Numbered from the stretch's first letter, positions 11,172 to 23,899 are shown. The stretch is 64,000 nt of DNA from Voacanga thouarsii (GCA_026120185.1 JANUWF010001661.1:186001-250000), one strand, 5' to 3'. Program-made: numbers and translations. Notes: generated from the letters alone by a model not told the origin.

Positions 11172-12899
11172 TGTTGTGTGTGCTTAGGTATGTGGTTTGT
11201 GCTATGTAAATAAGATAAATCTAACACTCAACAAAGTTTTAAAATAAAATACCATTTTAACTTCACATACACGCACCTTTTGGGTAATTATATCCAACAT
11301 GTAGTATAGAGTATGGTAGGTAAGTATTGAAGATTCCAAGGAAATTATGCCAACTACCACTATTTTCTCCTATGTTTCGTTGTCCAATCAGTCAAAATAA
11401 AGAAGTATAAATAACTAACTATGACAGATCAAATGGCTGAGAGTATCACAAAAAAAGCTATACCCAAATTTTAAGACAAAACTAAAAGATCACCAAGGCA
11501 AAATTAAAGTAAGGAAAAGGGGATTGTCCATCTAATTAAAGAGAAATCCTCATTTATATCCAAGTATCAACCATCATTCAACTAATCAATATCTAATTCA
11601 AGTATTGGCAAGATTTTCTAAATAAATTGAAATTAACGCTTTCTCAAGTAATGAATCTCCTACCATTGAGCCTAACCCAAAAATATCTCTATTCACATGA
11701 ATCAAACTTAAGGATGCACAAAGTTAGAAAAATCAAAACCCAAGCCAAAAAGCTAAAGGATCTCTATCTCTAGGTGACCCTAATAATCTCATCTATCACC
11801 AATTTTTAAATCCTCCAAATCCTTTTTCAAGTTCATTATGATAAAACAAATCTATTGGATTAAAATAGAAGGGAACACATCTTATACATTCTTTCTCAAG
11901 CTCAATATAAGAGCATTACCTAAAAATTTAGTCAAACTAAAAAAACACAAGTGATAACTTACTCAAAATAGATAATAATAAGTTAAATAACAATCAAATA
12001 TAAGAGTAATATAGGGTATAACCTGTTAATTACAATTTAATTCAATTCAAAATATTTTAGCAACCACAATGTCAAATTACAGAGAATTAAAAGGAAAAAC
12101 TTATAGACAAGGATCATTCTTCTTTTTTGCAATCTTCCATTAGGTGCCCCATTTTTCTCTTCAATTCACAATGTCAAATTATAGAGAATTAAAAGAAAAA
12201 ACTCATAAACAAGGATCCTTCTTCTTCCTTGCAATCTTCCATTGGGTGCCCCTATTTTCTTTTCAATTCACCTTGGATCTTCTCTTATTGACCATCTCTT
12301 GTGATTCCAAAGGGTTTTCTCAGAGTTTTCTTGTAGTTTCCCTTACATCTCTCCTATTATCTTTAAAGAAAAAGAGTGTTTATAGGTTGGGTGGCCAAAA
12401 CCCTCGAAATTTGCAAAACAAAGTGTTATCTGCGATATTGCATAGTGCCGTGGAAGGTGGCTTGCATGTTGACGTGCATGCTCTAATGCTTTAAGTTTTC
12501 CTCAAAACAACATTGTGGTTTTTGAAGTCTTCATGTGCTGGAAATGAGTACGATGCCATAACTAACATGATGCACGACACCACTAGGCTTCAGGATCCCT
12601 GCTATTTCTGACTTTTGGACATGCATGGTGTCGTGCACTGTAGGATGTATGGTGTGGTGGACCTCTAGATTCTCGACTCATAACCTTTTGGTTTTGCACG
12701 GCTATGTGTAGAATGAGGGGGACGGTGCCATAGGTCTTCTATGTTGCTCATTTTCCAATCTTTTTCTCCTTGAATTCTATTCTTATGTCAACTTTCTTCA
12801 TCTACTTCAAATAAAGAGAAAATGGGGAGGATAAATAGCCATCTACAATTAAATAATTTAAACCTCAAATACTATATAAATTAAGGATGCAATTATCAA
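11172..12899 (-). repeat. Athila-type LTR (family 2)
   Basis: On the minus strand it starts TGATAATTGCATCC at 12899 and ends ...CACAACA at 11172, next to the primer-binding site. A minus-strand TATA box (CCTATAAACACTC, 12375-12387) is preceded by a GC-rich palindromic island (12430-12735). Its U3 end does not match the LTR at 4173-5907, although both start TGATA. The Copia-1 element is inserted only two bases beyond its end. The 116-residue open frame at 12144 is LTR sequence. Confidence 0.7.
12065..12270. repeat. 102-bp tandem duplication inside LTR
   Basis: Two adjacent copies begin CACAATGTCAAATTA at 12065 and 12167, a period of 102 bases, with about ten differences between them. The duplication lies in the transcribed part of the minus-strand LTR. 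Confidence 0.85.
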
Positions 12900-12901
12900 A
12901 C

Positions 12902-14780
12902 TGAAGCGTAAATGGCAAAACACATAACACAGAAGCATGGAAAAACTCGAGAATAACAGGACACAACGGAAGAATTTTTAATACCTTTGTGCTTTAATTT
13001 GATCTCTTGTTTATGCTAAGCCAAAAGAATTGGTGTCAACTCAACAACTCTTAGTTTACTCGTAGAAGTTGAAGGTGATAATTCTGCTAGTCGTCTACTT
13101 CTCTGCGCTTGCATGATCGCCGAAGCTCTCTGGTTCACGGAATATTTCTCAGCCTAAATACCGTTGGTGAAAGCAATTCAAGCGAGAAACCAGTCTCTTG
13201 CTCTTGACACTTTGCTATCAAAATTAGCAGTATCAAGAAGAGAAGAGATTAAGAGAGAGAATGTCAAACACCCAGCTTTTTTTTTTTTTCACAGTAGTAT
13301 AAACAAATCACACACGGCTCATCTGATAACCAAAACTAAATGGATTCACATTTTTCAAAACCACCTGGATGTTATCAAGATATCCTTTTTCAGAAGACGC
13401 TTAGGTAGGGTTAAAAACTAAACTTTTCTATTCTGTGAATAAAAAAAAACCGATCCAGTCTATTGGGCCAGAAATTATTATTATTATTTATTCTTAAACT
13501 CAATGAGCTCATAAATAATAAACCTTAATTATTTATTTTTTGGATTTATAAAAATAGCCCAATAAATAATTAATGAGACAAAATAGACCAAGATAATTAC
13601 TCAAGCATTTTTATCTAGTTTAAGCCTAGGTTAATTTTTTCAATTATTCAATTTGGGCTCAAGTCCTGAATAATTAATTAACCCAGACAATAAATTTAAT
13701 TCATCTCGACCTTTTATTTTATTTCAGTCTAATAATAAATTAGACTTTCTGAATAAAACAAAATCCTCTTTAACTGAGTCTTTTCCTGAACTCAAAATTA
13801 ATTAAGACTTATGGGCTATTTCGATGACCAAAAAGACACATTACATTGCCTACTAAAATGACCAAAATACTCATACTATATAAATAGTTGTATTTTGTAT
13901 TATATATATTTTCTAATATCACTATAAGGAAATATTAACCCTAAGGACAATGCTGCGTTAGCAATGTCTCCGACTTACAGGTGTAATGATTAAAATACCC
14001 CTTTACACATCACCAGTTATTTAGATAGGAAGAAGTGTACTAGCACCTCTCTAAAAGACATCTACCATCCTTAGACTTCTAGTCCAATGATCTACAACTT
14101 CTTGGAATGTTTCCTCTTTCCAAGGGAGTTACCCTAAAGCATACATCCAAGTCATGTTCCCTAGGACCTTGGATATTTAGATCATTCGGATAGTTATAAG
14201 TGGCGATATAACATAGAAGCTATCTTGTACAAATCTATCTTAATTAACTAGTCATATATACCCAACTATAGTATATCCGAAGCTCAGCTATAGTATATCA
14301 AAGTATATGTTCCTAACTTCGTCAAACTATCAACTCATACTTAAGTTGTAGAGTATAAGTCCAAGCTGTTGCAGTAGTATCTAGGTTTCTTCCGTATTGT
14401 ACTTTTAGAAACCACTACTATATGTCTAATTTTACGTATTCAAAATACGCTTGTGTTATGAAGTGAGAGGACTACTCACTGGCTAAAAGTAAGCCATTCC
14501 CCATTTAGAATTTATAACACAATAAACTTATTATGATGAGATTTCCATTCTCATCATTCGGTTAAGAATAATAGTTTATGTGTTATGTAACCCATGATCC
14601 ATTTCTTACTATAAAAAACCTCCATTCATATTAACCACTTACTTAAACACAATGAATCTTTTCTAACGAAATGCACAAAAGTAATGTAAAATTCACAAAT
14701 AATTTTTGAGAATAAAGCTTTTATTAATATAAACCAAGATTACATCAGAAACCCAATCTAAGAAGGCATACATTCCAACA
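12902..14780 (-). repeat. Copia-1 3' LTR
   Basis: The minus strand starts TGTTGGAATGTATGCC at 14780, after the polypurine tract (minus-strand AAGTGGGAGAT), and ends ...CGCTTCA at 12902. It aligns along its length with 20470-22365. The 85-residue frame at 13164 recurs in the other LTR, so it is shared LTR sequence and not a gene. Confidence 0.9.
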
Positions 14781-14784
14781 ATCT

Positions 14785-15300
14785 CCCACTTGCACTCTAA
14801 GACTAAGTAAGTTCATAGGTGCCCACCCTTATGGCATCTAAGTGTCTTCTAAAGTCTCTCTCAGCTAAAGGCTTGGTGAAGGGATCTGCTAGATTGTTCT
14901 TTGAGACAATTTGTTCTACTACGATTTTTCATCTTTGGATGAAATCTCGAATCGGTGGTATTTTCTCTTAATGTTCTTTGCCTTCTTGTGGTTCTTGGGT
15001 TCTTTGAATTGCGAGACTGTGCTAGTGTTGTCGCAATACATTACAATCAGCCTATCCATTTGTGGCACGACTCCAAATTCTGAAAGGAACTTCTAGAGCT
15101 AGACTGTTTCCTTGGAGGCCTCCGAAACTGCCATATACTCAGCTTCCATGATTGAGTCAATAATACAAGATTGCTTAATACTTCTCTATAAAATAACCCA
15201 TCCAGATAAGGTGAAGACATATCCACTAGTGAATTTTCTCTCATCCTTATCTGTCTGGAAGTCAGAGTCTGTGAATCCTGTAGGAACCATGTCATCAGTC
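14785..15300 (-). pseudogene. Copia-1 RNase H (broken)
   Basis: Across frames on the minus strand: FTDSDFQTDKDERKFTSGYV, FTLSGW, then the catalytic-region motif MEAEYMAVSEASKETV and GVVPQMDRLIVMYCDNTS. These are the Copia RNase H signatures ('YTDSDFQ.D.D.RKSTSGYVF', 'S.MEAEY'). Stops and at least two frame changes interrupt. The polyprotein's 3' end decays before the polypurine tract at the LTR. Confidence 0.85.
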
Positions 15301-16400
15301 CTGTAAACCAGCATATAATCTCTCTTTCCCTTGAGGTACTTGTGAATATGCTTTATAACTTGCCAATGAACCCCTCTAGGGTTTGACTAATATCTGCTAA
15401 CTAAGCCTATGATAAAGCAGATATTCGTCCTAGTGCACAACATGGCGTACATGAGACTTCCCACAGATAAAGTATAGGGAATCCTACATATTCTGTCATT
15501 TTCTTCTTGAGATTTTAGACAATCCTTTGAAAAAAAAGATAACCTATATCTGTAAGGAATTAACGCTTTCTTGCATGAGTCAATGCTGAACTTGATTAAC
15601 ATCTTGTCAATGTATGTAGCTTAGAATAATCTTAGCATTTTCTGCTTCTTATTTCTAAGGAGTTTAATTTTGAGAATGTAACTGGCTTCTCCTAAAATTT
15701 TCATACTAAATTGACTAGATAGCCAAACCTTAATAGATGATAATGTCCTTACATCGTTCTTAATGAATAGAATGTCATATACATACAATACAAGAAAAAT
15801 CATATTTATACCTTTTAGTTTCCTGTACACATATAGTTTATCCTCATTTTTAATGAAATCGTAGGATTTTACAGTCTATCAAAATGAATGTTCCATACTC
15901 TTGATGCTTGCTTAAGTCTATAAATAGATTTTTGAGCTTACAAACCATATGTTCCTGGCCCTCAGCAATAAAGCCTTCCGGTTGGGACATATAGATGTCT
16001 TTGTTAAGATGGCTATTGAAAAATGTCATCTTGACTTTTATTTGTCATGTCTCGTAGTCATAATGACATGCGATGGCAAAGAGGATACGGATGGACTTAA
16101 GCATGGTTACCGGGGAAAAGGTTTCCTCATAGTCGATACCCTGTTTCTAAGTGTACCCTTTCGCTCTAGCTTTGAAGGTTTCCACATTCTCATTCGCTCC
16201 CTTCTTCCTCTTGTATACCTACTTACACCCAGTGGGTTTTATCCCTCTAAGTAAAGCTACAAAATCCTAAACCTAATTGAAGTATATAGATTCAATCTTG
16301 GCTTTCATTGCTTCATGCCATAGGTTTACATCGGTATTAATAATAGCCTCCTCATATCTAGTAGGTTCTTATTTATGATGGTTGGAGACTAGGTAAAAAA
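15301..16400 (-). pseudogene. Copia-1 reverse transcriptase (broken)
   Basis: The RT N-terminal region is legible near 16350-16000 (NLWHEAMKAKIESIY, KQGIDYEETFSPVTMLKSI, RILFAIACHYDYE). The catalytic box lies at 15780-15760 as YVYDILFIKND; intact elements have YVDD, so the first catalytic aspartate is tyrosine here. Downstream are VWLSSQFSMKILGEASYILK and SVGSLMYAMLCTRTNI. Stops replace Q and W residues. The enzyme is dead. Confidence 0.85.
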
Positions 16401-17623
16401 TCTCTCCAGTCTATCTTTCTAGAACCCTAGATACCCTTCTACTACAACGAGGCTCCGTTTGTATAGATTCCTGAGGCTGTGCTTCTTTTTGTTCTACAAT
16501 CGGGTTAGAAGAAGTCGATTCAGAAGGTAACTTCTCATCAAGTTCCAACCTTGTTGAACCTTTAGTGGATGTATTGATCATCCTCAATGTATCTAGTATT
16601 AGTACTCACCAGTACTTTTTGCTCTTTAGGATGATAAAAGTAACCACCCTTTATTCCTTTTGGATACTCAACAAAATAGTATAATTCTGATATTTATTCT
16701 AACTTGTCTCCGTTGATCAGTACATTAGTTGGATAGTCTCATATCTTGAAATGATTTAAACTTGGTTGATGTCCAATCCAAAACTTATAAGGCGTGCTAG
16801 GTACTGAATTGGAAGGCACTAAGTTCATAATATATGCCATTATTTCCAAGGCATATTCCCAAAAAGACACCGAAAGAGTAGCATGAGACATCATACTTCG
16901 GACCATTTCCATTAATGTCCTGTTCCTTCTCTCAACTATTCTATTCTGTTAGAGTGTTACCGACGCAGAGAGTTAGGATATTATCCTATGATGTACCATA
17001 TAGTTCTTAAATTCACTAAGGAGGTACTATTCACCACAATCCGATCGTAAGATCTAGATCAATTTACCTATCTAACACTCCACTTCAACCTTAAACTCTT
17101 TAAACTTGTCAAATGAGTCAAACTTGCATCTCATCAAGTAAACATAACCATACCTAGTACAATTATCTGTGAAAATGATGAAGTACTCAAATCTTCCTCT
17201 AGCTGGTATAGACAAAGGACCACACAAATCAGTGTGAACAAAATTCAATATCTTTTTTGCCCTATCCATTTTTTAGGTAAACGACATTTTGGTCATCTTT
17301 CTCATAAGACGGGATTCACACTGAGGTTAACTTTCCAATCTCAATGAGCCCAAAGGTCCATCATGGATTAACCTCTGAGTTCTAGTTGAGTTAATATGAT
17401 CCAACCTTAGATGCCAAAGATATGAGTTATTGACATTAGTTTTTCTCTTCCTATTTAAATATCCAGATTGAGCGTTGTTTAATTGATTGTTAATAGGATT
17501 AATGAAAAATAGGTTTCCATACATTTGCCCAGTACATAAAACGTCTCCATTTCTACTGGTAGTTATACCAGAATGGAAAGAAATAAAATATAATTGATTT
17601 AGTAGTTTTGCAACTAAAACCAA
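16401..17623 (-). pseudogene. Copia-1 integrase (broken)
   Basis: The GAG-pre-integrase zinc-finger part (17623-17327) contains NNSYLWHLRLDHINSTR and a C-terminal loss of the cysteine pair. The catalytic core begins at 17269: NFVHTDLCGPLSI, FEYFIIFTDNCTRYGYVYL and FDKFKEFKVEVE. The segment after it (17071-16400) keeps fragments such as HDVSCYSFGVFLGICLGNN in shifted frames and decays into the RT linker. First catalytic Asp visible (HTDL); the rest is broken. Confidence 0.8.
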
Positions 17624-18700
17624 ATTTTATCTAAAACCAAGCACATATAAAATATCCTTTAAAATAACTATTCTATTATAATAAAAAAAAAGTTCCAGTT
17701 CTCCAATGCAAGGGCTTATACTTGTACTCCATTTCCTACGCGTAGTCTATGTTGGTCATTCTGGAGTCTTCTTATCTTTCTAAACCCTACAAGAAGTTGC
17801 AGATGTGATCAATGGCTTTTGAATCAACAATTCAAGTGGAAGTTGATCCAACCATTGATATAGATTCTAGATAGAAAACATTACCTGTGGGGTTTTTCTT
17901 GGCTTGAAGGTTTGGACACTCCTTTTTCCAGTATCCCTTCTTCCCACATTTGAAGTATTTGCCCTTGGATTTGTCTTTGGGTTAGGACTTGGGTTGAGCT
18001 GCTGCATTATCCTTCTTCTTCTTGAACTTTATGGGCTTGGGCCTAGTTCTTGAAGACAAAGCAATCATAGCCTTTGATTGTAGTCTCTTTCATTAATTTA
18101 GTTAAATTCATGTTTAACTTGTTTATGTTATAGTTCAACTTGAATTGAGTAAAAAAGCCTAGTAGAGATTCGAGAACCATATCCACTTGGCTCTCGGGGT
18201 TAATCACAACTCCTAAGACTTCTGCATTCTCGAAAGCAGTAATCATTTTGAGCATATGCTCCCTCAGCCATCTTGGTATTGATGATTGTTCGAAGAGCCT
18301 CCTACATTGCGGACCAACTCTTATTAGCAAACATCGTGGCTAAAGATGTGTTAATGTCATAAGCAGTGGTCATATGCTCATGTTTTAACTGAAGCACATT
18401 AGATATGGAGGCTAACATATAGCAGTTTACCATTTCGTTAGCCTTTTTCCATTCTTTTTCAGCCTCTGGCTCCTCATCAATAGAACTCTTCCTGATAACT
18501 AGGCAAGTTTCATAGAGAACATACTTATACTCCTCAGTTGTGAATATTATATCCAGGTTCCTTTTCTAGTCCATATAGTTAAGACCATTAGCTTATTCTC
18601 TCGGAGAATAACGGTTAAAGGACTGAAAGAACCTCTACCAACCATTTCAAAAATAAAAAAATAAAAGAAATTCTCAATTTTGTGAAGAAAAACAAAATAA
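17624..18700 (-). pseudogene. Copia-1 gag and protease (broken)
   Basis: The gag UBN2-type domain lies at 18700-18043 in two frames (EWKKANEMVNCYMLASISNV, LKHEHMTTAYD, then ENAEVLGVVINPESQVDM and LESLLGFFTQFKLNYNINKL). The zinc knuckle near 17960-17895 reads YFKCGKKGYWKKEC: the first Cys and the His of CCHC are both Tyr. The protease near 17870-17800 has IVDSKAIDHIC where relatives have WIVDSGATDHIC, so the DSG active site is DSK and the preceding W is a stop. Confidence 0.85.
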
Positions 18701-20454
18701 TTTTGTGCACTTCATTCTCATATTAAATTTGATAATAGTTAACCCTATCACTATTATCTTTAACATGATTACTTTGGCTCTTAGGAAAGCTGACATAGCT
18801 TCATGAGAAGATTAACAGTGTCGTAAGTTAAGTGTGTTAACCACCACAAATTAATTTTCCTTTTAGGTAATGATCTAGAAGATAACTCCATCGATGGGAT
18901 GGTTGTTTCTTCTCATTTCTTATGGACATACCTCGCACTATAACCTCCAACGTGGGCTAGCCGATCATAGTACATGTCCCGAGTTATTAATTACATTATT
19001 CCATTAGTTTTAGATCCGTGTGGTATCTCCATTCTATACGGGTTCACTCACAGGGTGACGGGAAGAGACCCATGATTTCTAATGAGGACCGTAATGGAAG
19101 CCATGGGGCTATTAGAATCATTCTCCCACTTAGTTTTTAAAAGAAGGGTTTTCTTGAAAAAATATCATTTGAAAATTTCCATTAAGTTCTCTTTTAGCTT
19201 AAAAATAAAATATCTAAACCCATAAAAATTTCTATGTCAAGGTTTATACCATTTGAGAAATTTTTCCATGAATTAATTTTATTTAAGTTAAAACTTAATG
19301 ATTTCAAAAATTTCCATTAAAACATTCTAGAGATTTTGGTCTCAAGTTTTATTTGACAAAAAATAAATTTTCTTGTAAAAATAAATTAAAATGGCTTTTC
19401 ATTTTAACTTACAAAATTTCTAAATCCAAAATATTTTTTATGTCAAGGATAAAATCCTTTAAGAAAATAACCAAAGATTAATTTTTGTTTAAGTTAAAAT
19501 TAACCATTTAATTAAAAAAAATTCCCAAAGACTTAAGTGTTTGAGAAAACGTGCATATAGGTACTAAAATAAATAGTATGCTAAAAAACTGTAAACGTTT
19601 TCATTTATTTTTATTTTTTAAACCTAAATGCCCAAATAATAGAATTAAACATATTAATTAAATTAATTAATGGTCTATTTAATCCTAAATTCCTTACTAT
19701 TATTTTTCATGCAAAAATATTCCATGAATATTAACTATTGCAAAAATAATAACTTTACCTGGTATGGGACCCAAAACAAAAAAGAAATTACACACAAATT
19801 ACAAGAGATAATAATTTAAAAAAAACCCTTGGTCTTCATGCACCCACCACACCATATTATAACCTATTAGATCCATGGCCCATGAAACACCTACCCATGA
19901 CCCGTGCCCATTGACCCACCCGCAGCCTGGTCACAAGATGACCAAGGCCGCGAGAGGATCATAGCAAGCCTCCCACGGGTTTGGTGCAAAATGCACCAAG
20001 CCGTGGAAGGCTCAGGCCATGTCGCAGCTTGGCCTGGGCTTCTCCACGGCTCAAGATTCATTGAGGTGCGGCTCGGCTCCAGCGATGGTGGCTCGGCTCC
20101 ACAACTTAGCACAGTGCTTCTTCATCGTTTTTTTTCTACGATTTTTCTTATAGGCTTCTTTTGTAATTTTTCTTTCGTGATCTTACAGGCGATATTTTTT
20201 ATTACAGATTTCAACCAAAATGAATCAAATCAAAACTAACATCCGCCTATACCCTTAAAACTCAAGCTTACACGATTAGCTATGAAAAACAATAGATTAC
20301 AAAAAGTCCTAAACCTCAACCAGAAGGCTCACAATGAACTATCCCATACCAAAAAAAAAAAAAAAAAAAAAAAAATGGATCACAGGCATGATATCAAACA
20401 ATCACCTTGCTATTTTTATTAGACTAGCATGCTTCATAAGCCATTAAAACTTCA
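18701..20454 (-). other. Copia-1 5' leader with GC-rich island
   Basis: A long untranslated leader between the primer-binding site and gag. Most is AT-rich. 19840-20110 is conspicuously GC-rich, with an imperfect hairpin (GCCGTGGAAGG ... CTTCTCCACGGC) and a repeated GGCTCGGCTCCA. A run of 25 A lies at 20351-20375. The open frames across the GC island on both strands match nothing I recognise and are better explained by base composition. Confidence 0.6.
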
Positions 20455-20455
20455 T

Positions 20456-20468
20456 ACTCTGATACCAA
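20456..20468 (-). promoter_or_regulatory. Copia-1 primer-binding site
   Basis: The minus strand reads TTGGTATCAGAGT next to the LTR end, matching the TGGTATCAGAGC site complementary to initiator tRNA-Met except at the last base. Confidence 0.85.
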
Positions 20469-20469
20469 T

Positions 20470-22365
20470 TGAAGTATAAATGGCAAAACACATAACACAA
20501 AAGTATGGAAAAAATTGAGAATAACAAGGCACAGCGGAAGAATTTTTAATACCTCTGTGCTTTAATGTGATCTCTTGTTTATGCTGAGACAAAGGAATCG
20601 GCGTCAACTCAACAACTCTCGGTTCACTCATGGAAGCCAAAGGTGATAATCCTACTAGTCGTCTACTTCTTACCGCTTGCATGAACGCCGAAGCTCTCCA
20701 GCTCAGGAAATATTCTTCAGCCTAAACACTATTGGTGAAAGCAATTCAGGTAAGAAACTAGTTCGTGCTCTTGACACTCTCCTATCAAAATTAGCAGTAT
20801 CAAGAAGAGAAAAGATCAAGAAAGAGAATATCACACACCCAACCTTTTTTTTTCACAGTAGTATGAACAAATCACACACGGCTCATCTAATAACCAAAAC
20901 TACCGAGATTCATGTTTTTCAAAACCACCCGATTGTTATCAAGATATCCTTTTTCAGAAGACGTTTAGCTAGGGTTAAAAACTAAACTTTTCTGTTCTGT
21001 GAATAAAAAAAATCAGTCTAGGCTATTGGGCCAGAAATTATTATTATTTATTCTAAGACTTAATGAGCCCATAAATAATAAAATCTTAATTATTTATTTT
21101 TAGATTTATAAAAATAGCCCAATAAATAATTAATCAGCCCAAATAGGCCAAGATAATTACTCAAGCCTTTTTATCTAGTTTGAGCCCAGGTTAATTTTTT
21201 CAATTATTCAATCTGGGCTTAGGCTCTAAATAATTAATTAACCAATTAAACTAAATAATAAATTTAATTCATCTCGACCTTTTATTTTATTCCAATCTAA
21301 TAATAAATTAGACATCCTGAATAAAACAAAATCTTCTTTAACTGAGACCATTTCCTTAACCTAAAATTAATTAGAACTTATGGGCTATTCCGAGGACAAA
21401 AGAGACACATTGCCTTGACTACTAAAATGACCAAAATACCCCTATTATATAAATAGTTGTATTTTACATTTTAAATATTTCGTAATATTACCATAAGGAA
21501 ATATGGACCCCAAGGACAATATTGTGTTAGTAATGTCTCCGACTTATAGGTGTAATGATTAAAATACCCCTCTACACATCGCCGTTCATTTAGAGAGGAA
21601 GAAGTGTATTAACATCTCTCTAAAAGACATCTATCATCCTTAGATTTCTAGTCTAATGATCAATGACTACTTAGAATGTTTTCGCTTTCTAAGAGAGTTA
21701 CCCTAAAGCAAACATCTAATTCATTTTCCTTAGGGTCTTAGATATTTAGATTATTCAGACAGTCATAAAGGGCGATATAACATAAAAGCTATCTTATACA
21801 AGTCTATCTTAACTAACTAGTTGCATATACCAAATATACAAGCATATTGGTCCTATAATAGAACCTCAACTATAGTATATCAAAATATGTGCTCCTAGCT
21901 TCGTCAGACCACCAACTCATACTCAAGTTGTAGAGTATAAGTCTACGTTGTAGCAGTAGTAGTCTAGGTTTCTTCCGTATAGTACTTTTAGAAACCACTA
22001 CTACAGGTCCAGTTTTACGTATTCTAAATACGCTTGTGTTATAAAGTGAGAGAACTACTTACTGGCTAAATGTAAGCTATTCCCCATTTAGAATTCATAA
22101 CATAATAACCTTACCAAGATGAGATTTCCATTCTTATCATTCGGTTAAGAATAATAGTTTATCTGTTACGTAACCTATGGTCCATACCTTACTATAAAAG
22201 ACCTCTATTCACATGAGCCATTTACTTAAACATAATGGGTCTTTTCTAGCGAAATTGTGCACAAAAGTAATGTAAAATTCACATGCAATTTCTGAGAATA
22301 ATGCTTTTATTAATATAACCAAGATTACATCAGAAACCTAGTCTAAAAGGACATATATTCTAACA
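20470..22365 (-). repeat. Copia-1 5' LTR
   Basis: The minus strand starts TGTTAGAATATATG at 22365 and ends ...TATACTTCA at 20470. It matches 12902-14780 throughout, with scattered substitutions and small indels. The 102-residue frame at 20677 pairs with the one at 13164 and is LTR-derived. Confidence 0.9.
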
Positions 22366-23899
22366 GAAACATCATTTTTCGAGACACTTCAAAGTACTCT
22401 AAAACATTTAGGGTCTTTCTTTCTACATCTAGATAATCTCTCTATCATTTGGACTACCTAAGATCTCTTCAAAAGTAATAACTTCAATTACTTTTCTATC
22501 TCCTTTCTTTATCTTTTCTATTAAATAAAACAAAGGGACTGATTTTCCTTTTTCGATGCAAACTCACGATTAACCTAGAAGATCTAGGAAAGACGACTCT
22601 GTTCTCTCTCAAGTGGATTTAAGTTGGTCACCAAGGGAGTTTTTTTGTTCTCTTTAGATCTGCTCTTTTAAGAGGTAAGTTTTAAGCCAATCAAAAGTTT
22701 TCAAATGACTTAGTTGACTCAATTTCTCTAGAGAATGTGATAAGTTGAGATGTGATCTAAGTTTTTGCTAAGCATGTCTTATCAAATCTATGATATGGAG
22801 TATTTACACTTTTTAGCTGTTTAATCTTTACGAGTTGAAGATGGAATTGTTGATTTATGAGTATGAGAATATGATAGAAGGACTTTCATGGTATGATATG
22901 GTCATATGATTACTTTAGGATGCTTTGATGATAGATTGATTTATATAGATTTGATCATATGAACATTTAGGACAATATGAGATCTATAATTATTATCTGG
23001 GGAAATTTATGCATTAATGAGACAAATAAACATGAGAATGCCTATTAGCATATTAGATCTGGCTAATTTGAATGATTTTGACTATTCCATGTATTAGGAT
23101 ATATTATGACTATGAAATATTATAAGGTTTTAGATAAAAGATTTATCTGAAGTGAAATATCAAGGCAACCAATATTACATATCTGTCTGAAATCCTATAA
23201 GTAAGTCCTTGCATTAAATTTTATGAAGTAAAGCTCTGAATTGCAAGTAATTGTGAACTGATGATTGTCTCAAAAATATAATTTTTTGTGCAAGCTTGTT
23301 CTTTTTATTAAGGAGATTTTTATTCAAACAAGGTTTTAGCAAACAACTATCTTTTATTTATAAAATGATTTCAGCAAATTATTTGAAAAACCATGCTTGA
23401 ATAACCAAAATGTTTGAAAGTGATTATATTGAGATTGGTTCTTGAGCTTTATGCTGATACGTTGAGTACTCAACAAGGGTAGGTCATTAGGGCTAACATT
23501 TGAAAGAGAAAGTAAGTCACTCAGTAGGAGGCCACATCTGAGGGATAAGCTTTATTTGGAGAAGGTGACAGTTCTAGTAAGTCAGGCTGGTCCAAGCTAA
23601 CAACTCAGTCCAAGTGGACTGTTATCCAGAGTGGGGCATCCAGTAATTTCAGGTAAGGAGATGATGGAGTATCCTACCCAGTGGGTTTGTTAGCCCTAAG
23701 GGCTTTCTCCTATGTTTTTATTTATGACAAATATTGATGTAGACTAACTTATGTGATCTATATGTGATAGGACATGTTTAACTTCAGTTCTTCTAAGGTA
23801 TTCAAATAAGATTGCTAAGCAACTGTTAAGTAATAGAATTCAAGAATGGGTGATAAAAAAGAAGTCCAAGCTTATAAGATTGCATACCAAGAAGTTCTT
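22366..23899 (+). repeat. Tekay-like Gypsy LTR fragment
   Basis: No gene. The section 23450-23720 (GAGTACTCAACAAGGGTAGG, GCCACATCTGAGGGATAAGC, CAGGCTGGTCCAAGCTAAC) aligns with 42770-42990 in the solo Gypsy LTR, as does the ATG/TGA-rich stretch before it with 42090-42440. It is therefore a diverged relative of that LTR in the same orientation. Its right end merges into the SIRE-like LTR, and neither boundary is sharp. Confidence 0.6.

Larger units (their letters stand above)
4173..12899 (-). mobile_element. Athila-lineage Gypsy remnant(s), no pol
   Basis: A minus-strand assemblage. From its 5' side it holds an LTR (11172-12899), a tRNA-Asp-type primer-binding site, an Athila-type gag, a non-coding middle, a post-pol-type ORF, a polypurine tract and another LTR (4173-5907). 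No RT, RNase H or integrase is seen between gag and the second ORF, where Athila elements carry about 4-5 kb of pol. The two LTRs do not match by eye, so this is either a non-autonomous element with replaced parts or two nested remnants. Confidence 0.65.
12902..22365 (-). mobile_element. Copia-1: complete, inactive Ty1/Copia element
   Basis: It has paired LTRs (12902-14780 and 20470-22365), a primer-binding site, gag, protease, integrase, RT and RNase H in Copia order on the minus strand. Flanks are CAAAC (12897-12901) and GAAAC (22366-22370), a 5-bp target duplication with one mismatch. LTR divergence, several stops and mutated active sites show an old insertion. The Tork-like placing rests on gag and RNase H wording and is an inference. 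Confidence 0.9.

Noticed and set aside
12144..12494. 116-residue + frame
   Set aside because: Runs across a tandem duplication and GC island of an LTR on the opposite strand; no domain.
13164..13421. 85-residue + frame, with a relative at 20677-20985
   Set aside because: The two occur at matching positions in the paired Copia-1 LTRs, antisense to the element; LTR sequence, not a gene family.
19891..20239. Overlapping GC-rich open frames on both strands
   Set aside because: Lack of stops follows from GC content; no known domain; lies in the Copia-1 leader.
20351..20375. Run of 25 A as a possible retrogene or LINE tail
   Set aside because: It is inside the Copia-1 leader next to the primer-binding site; no upstream LINE or cDNA sequence.
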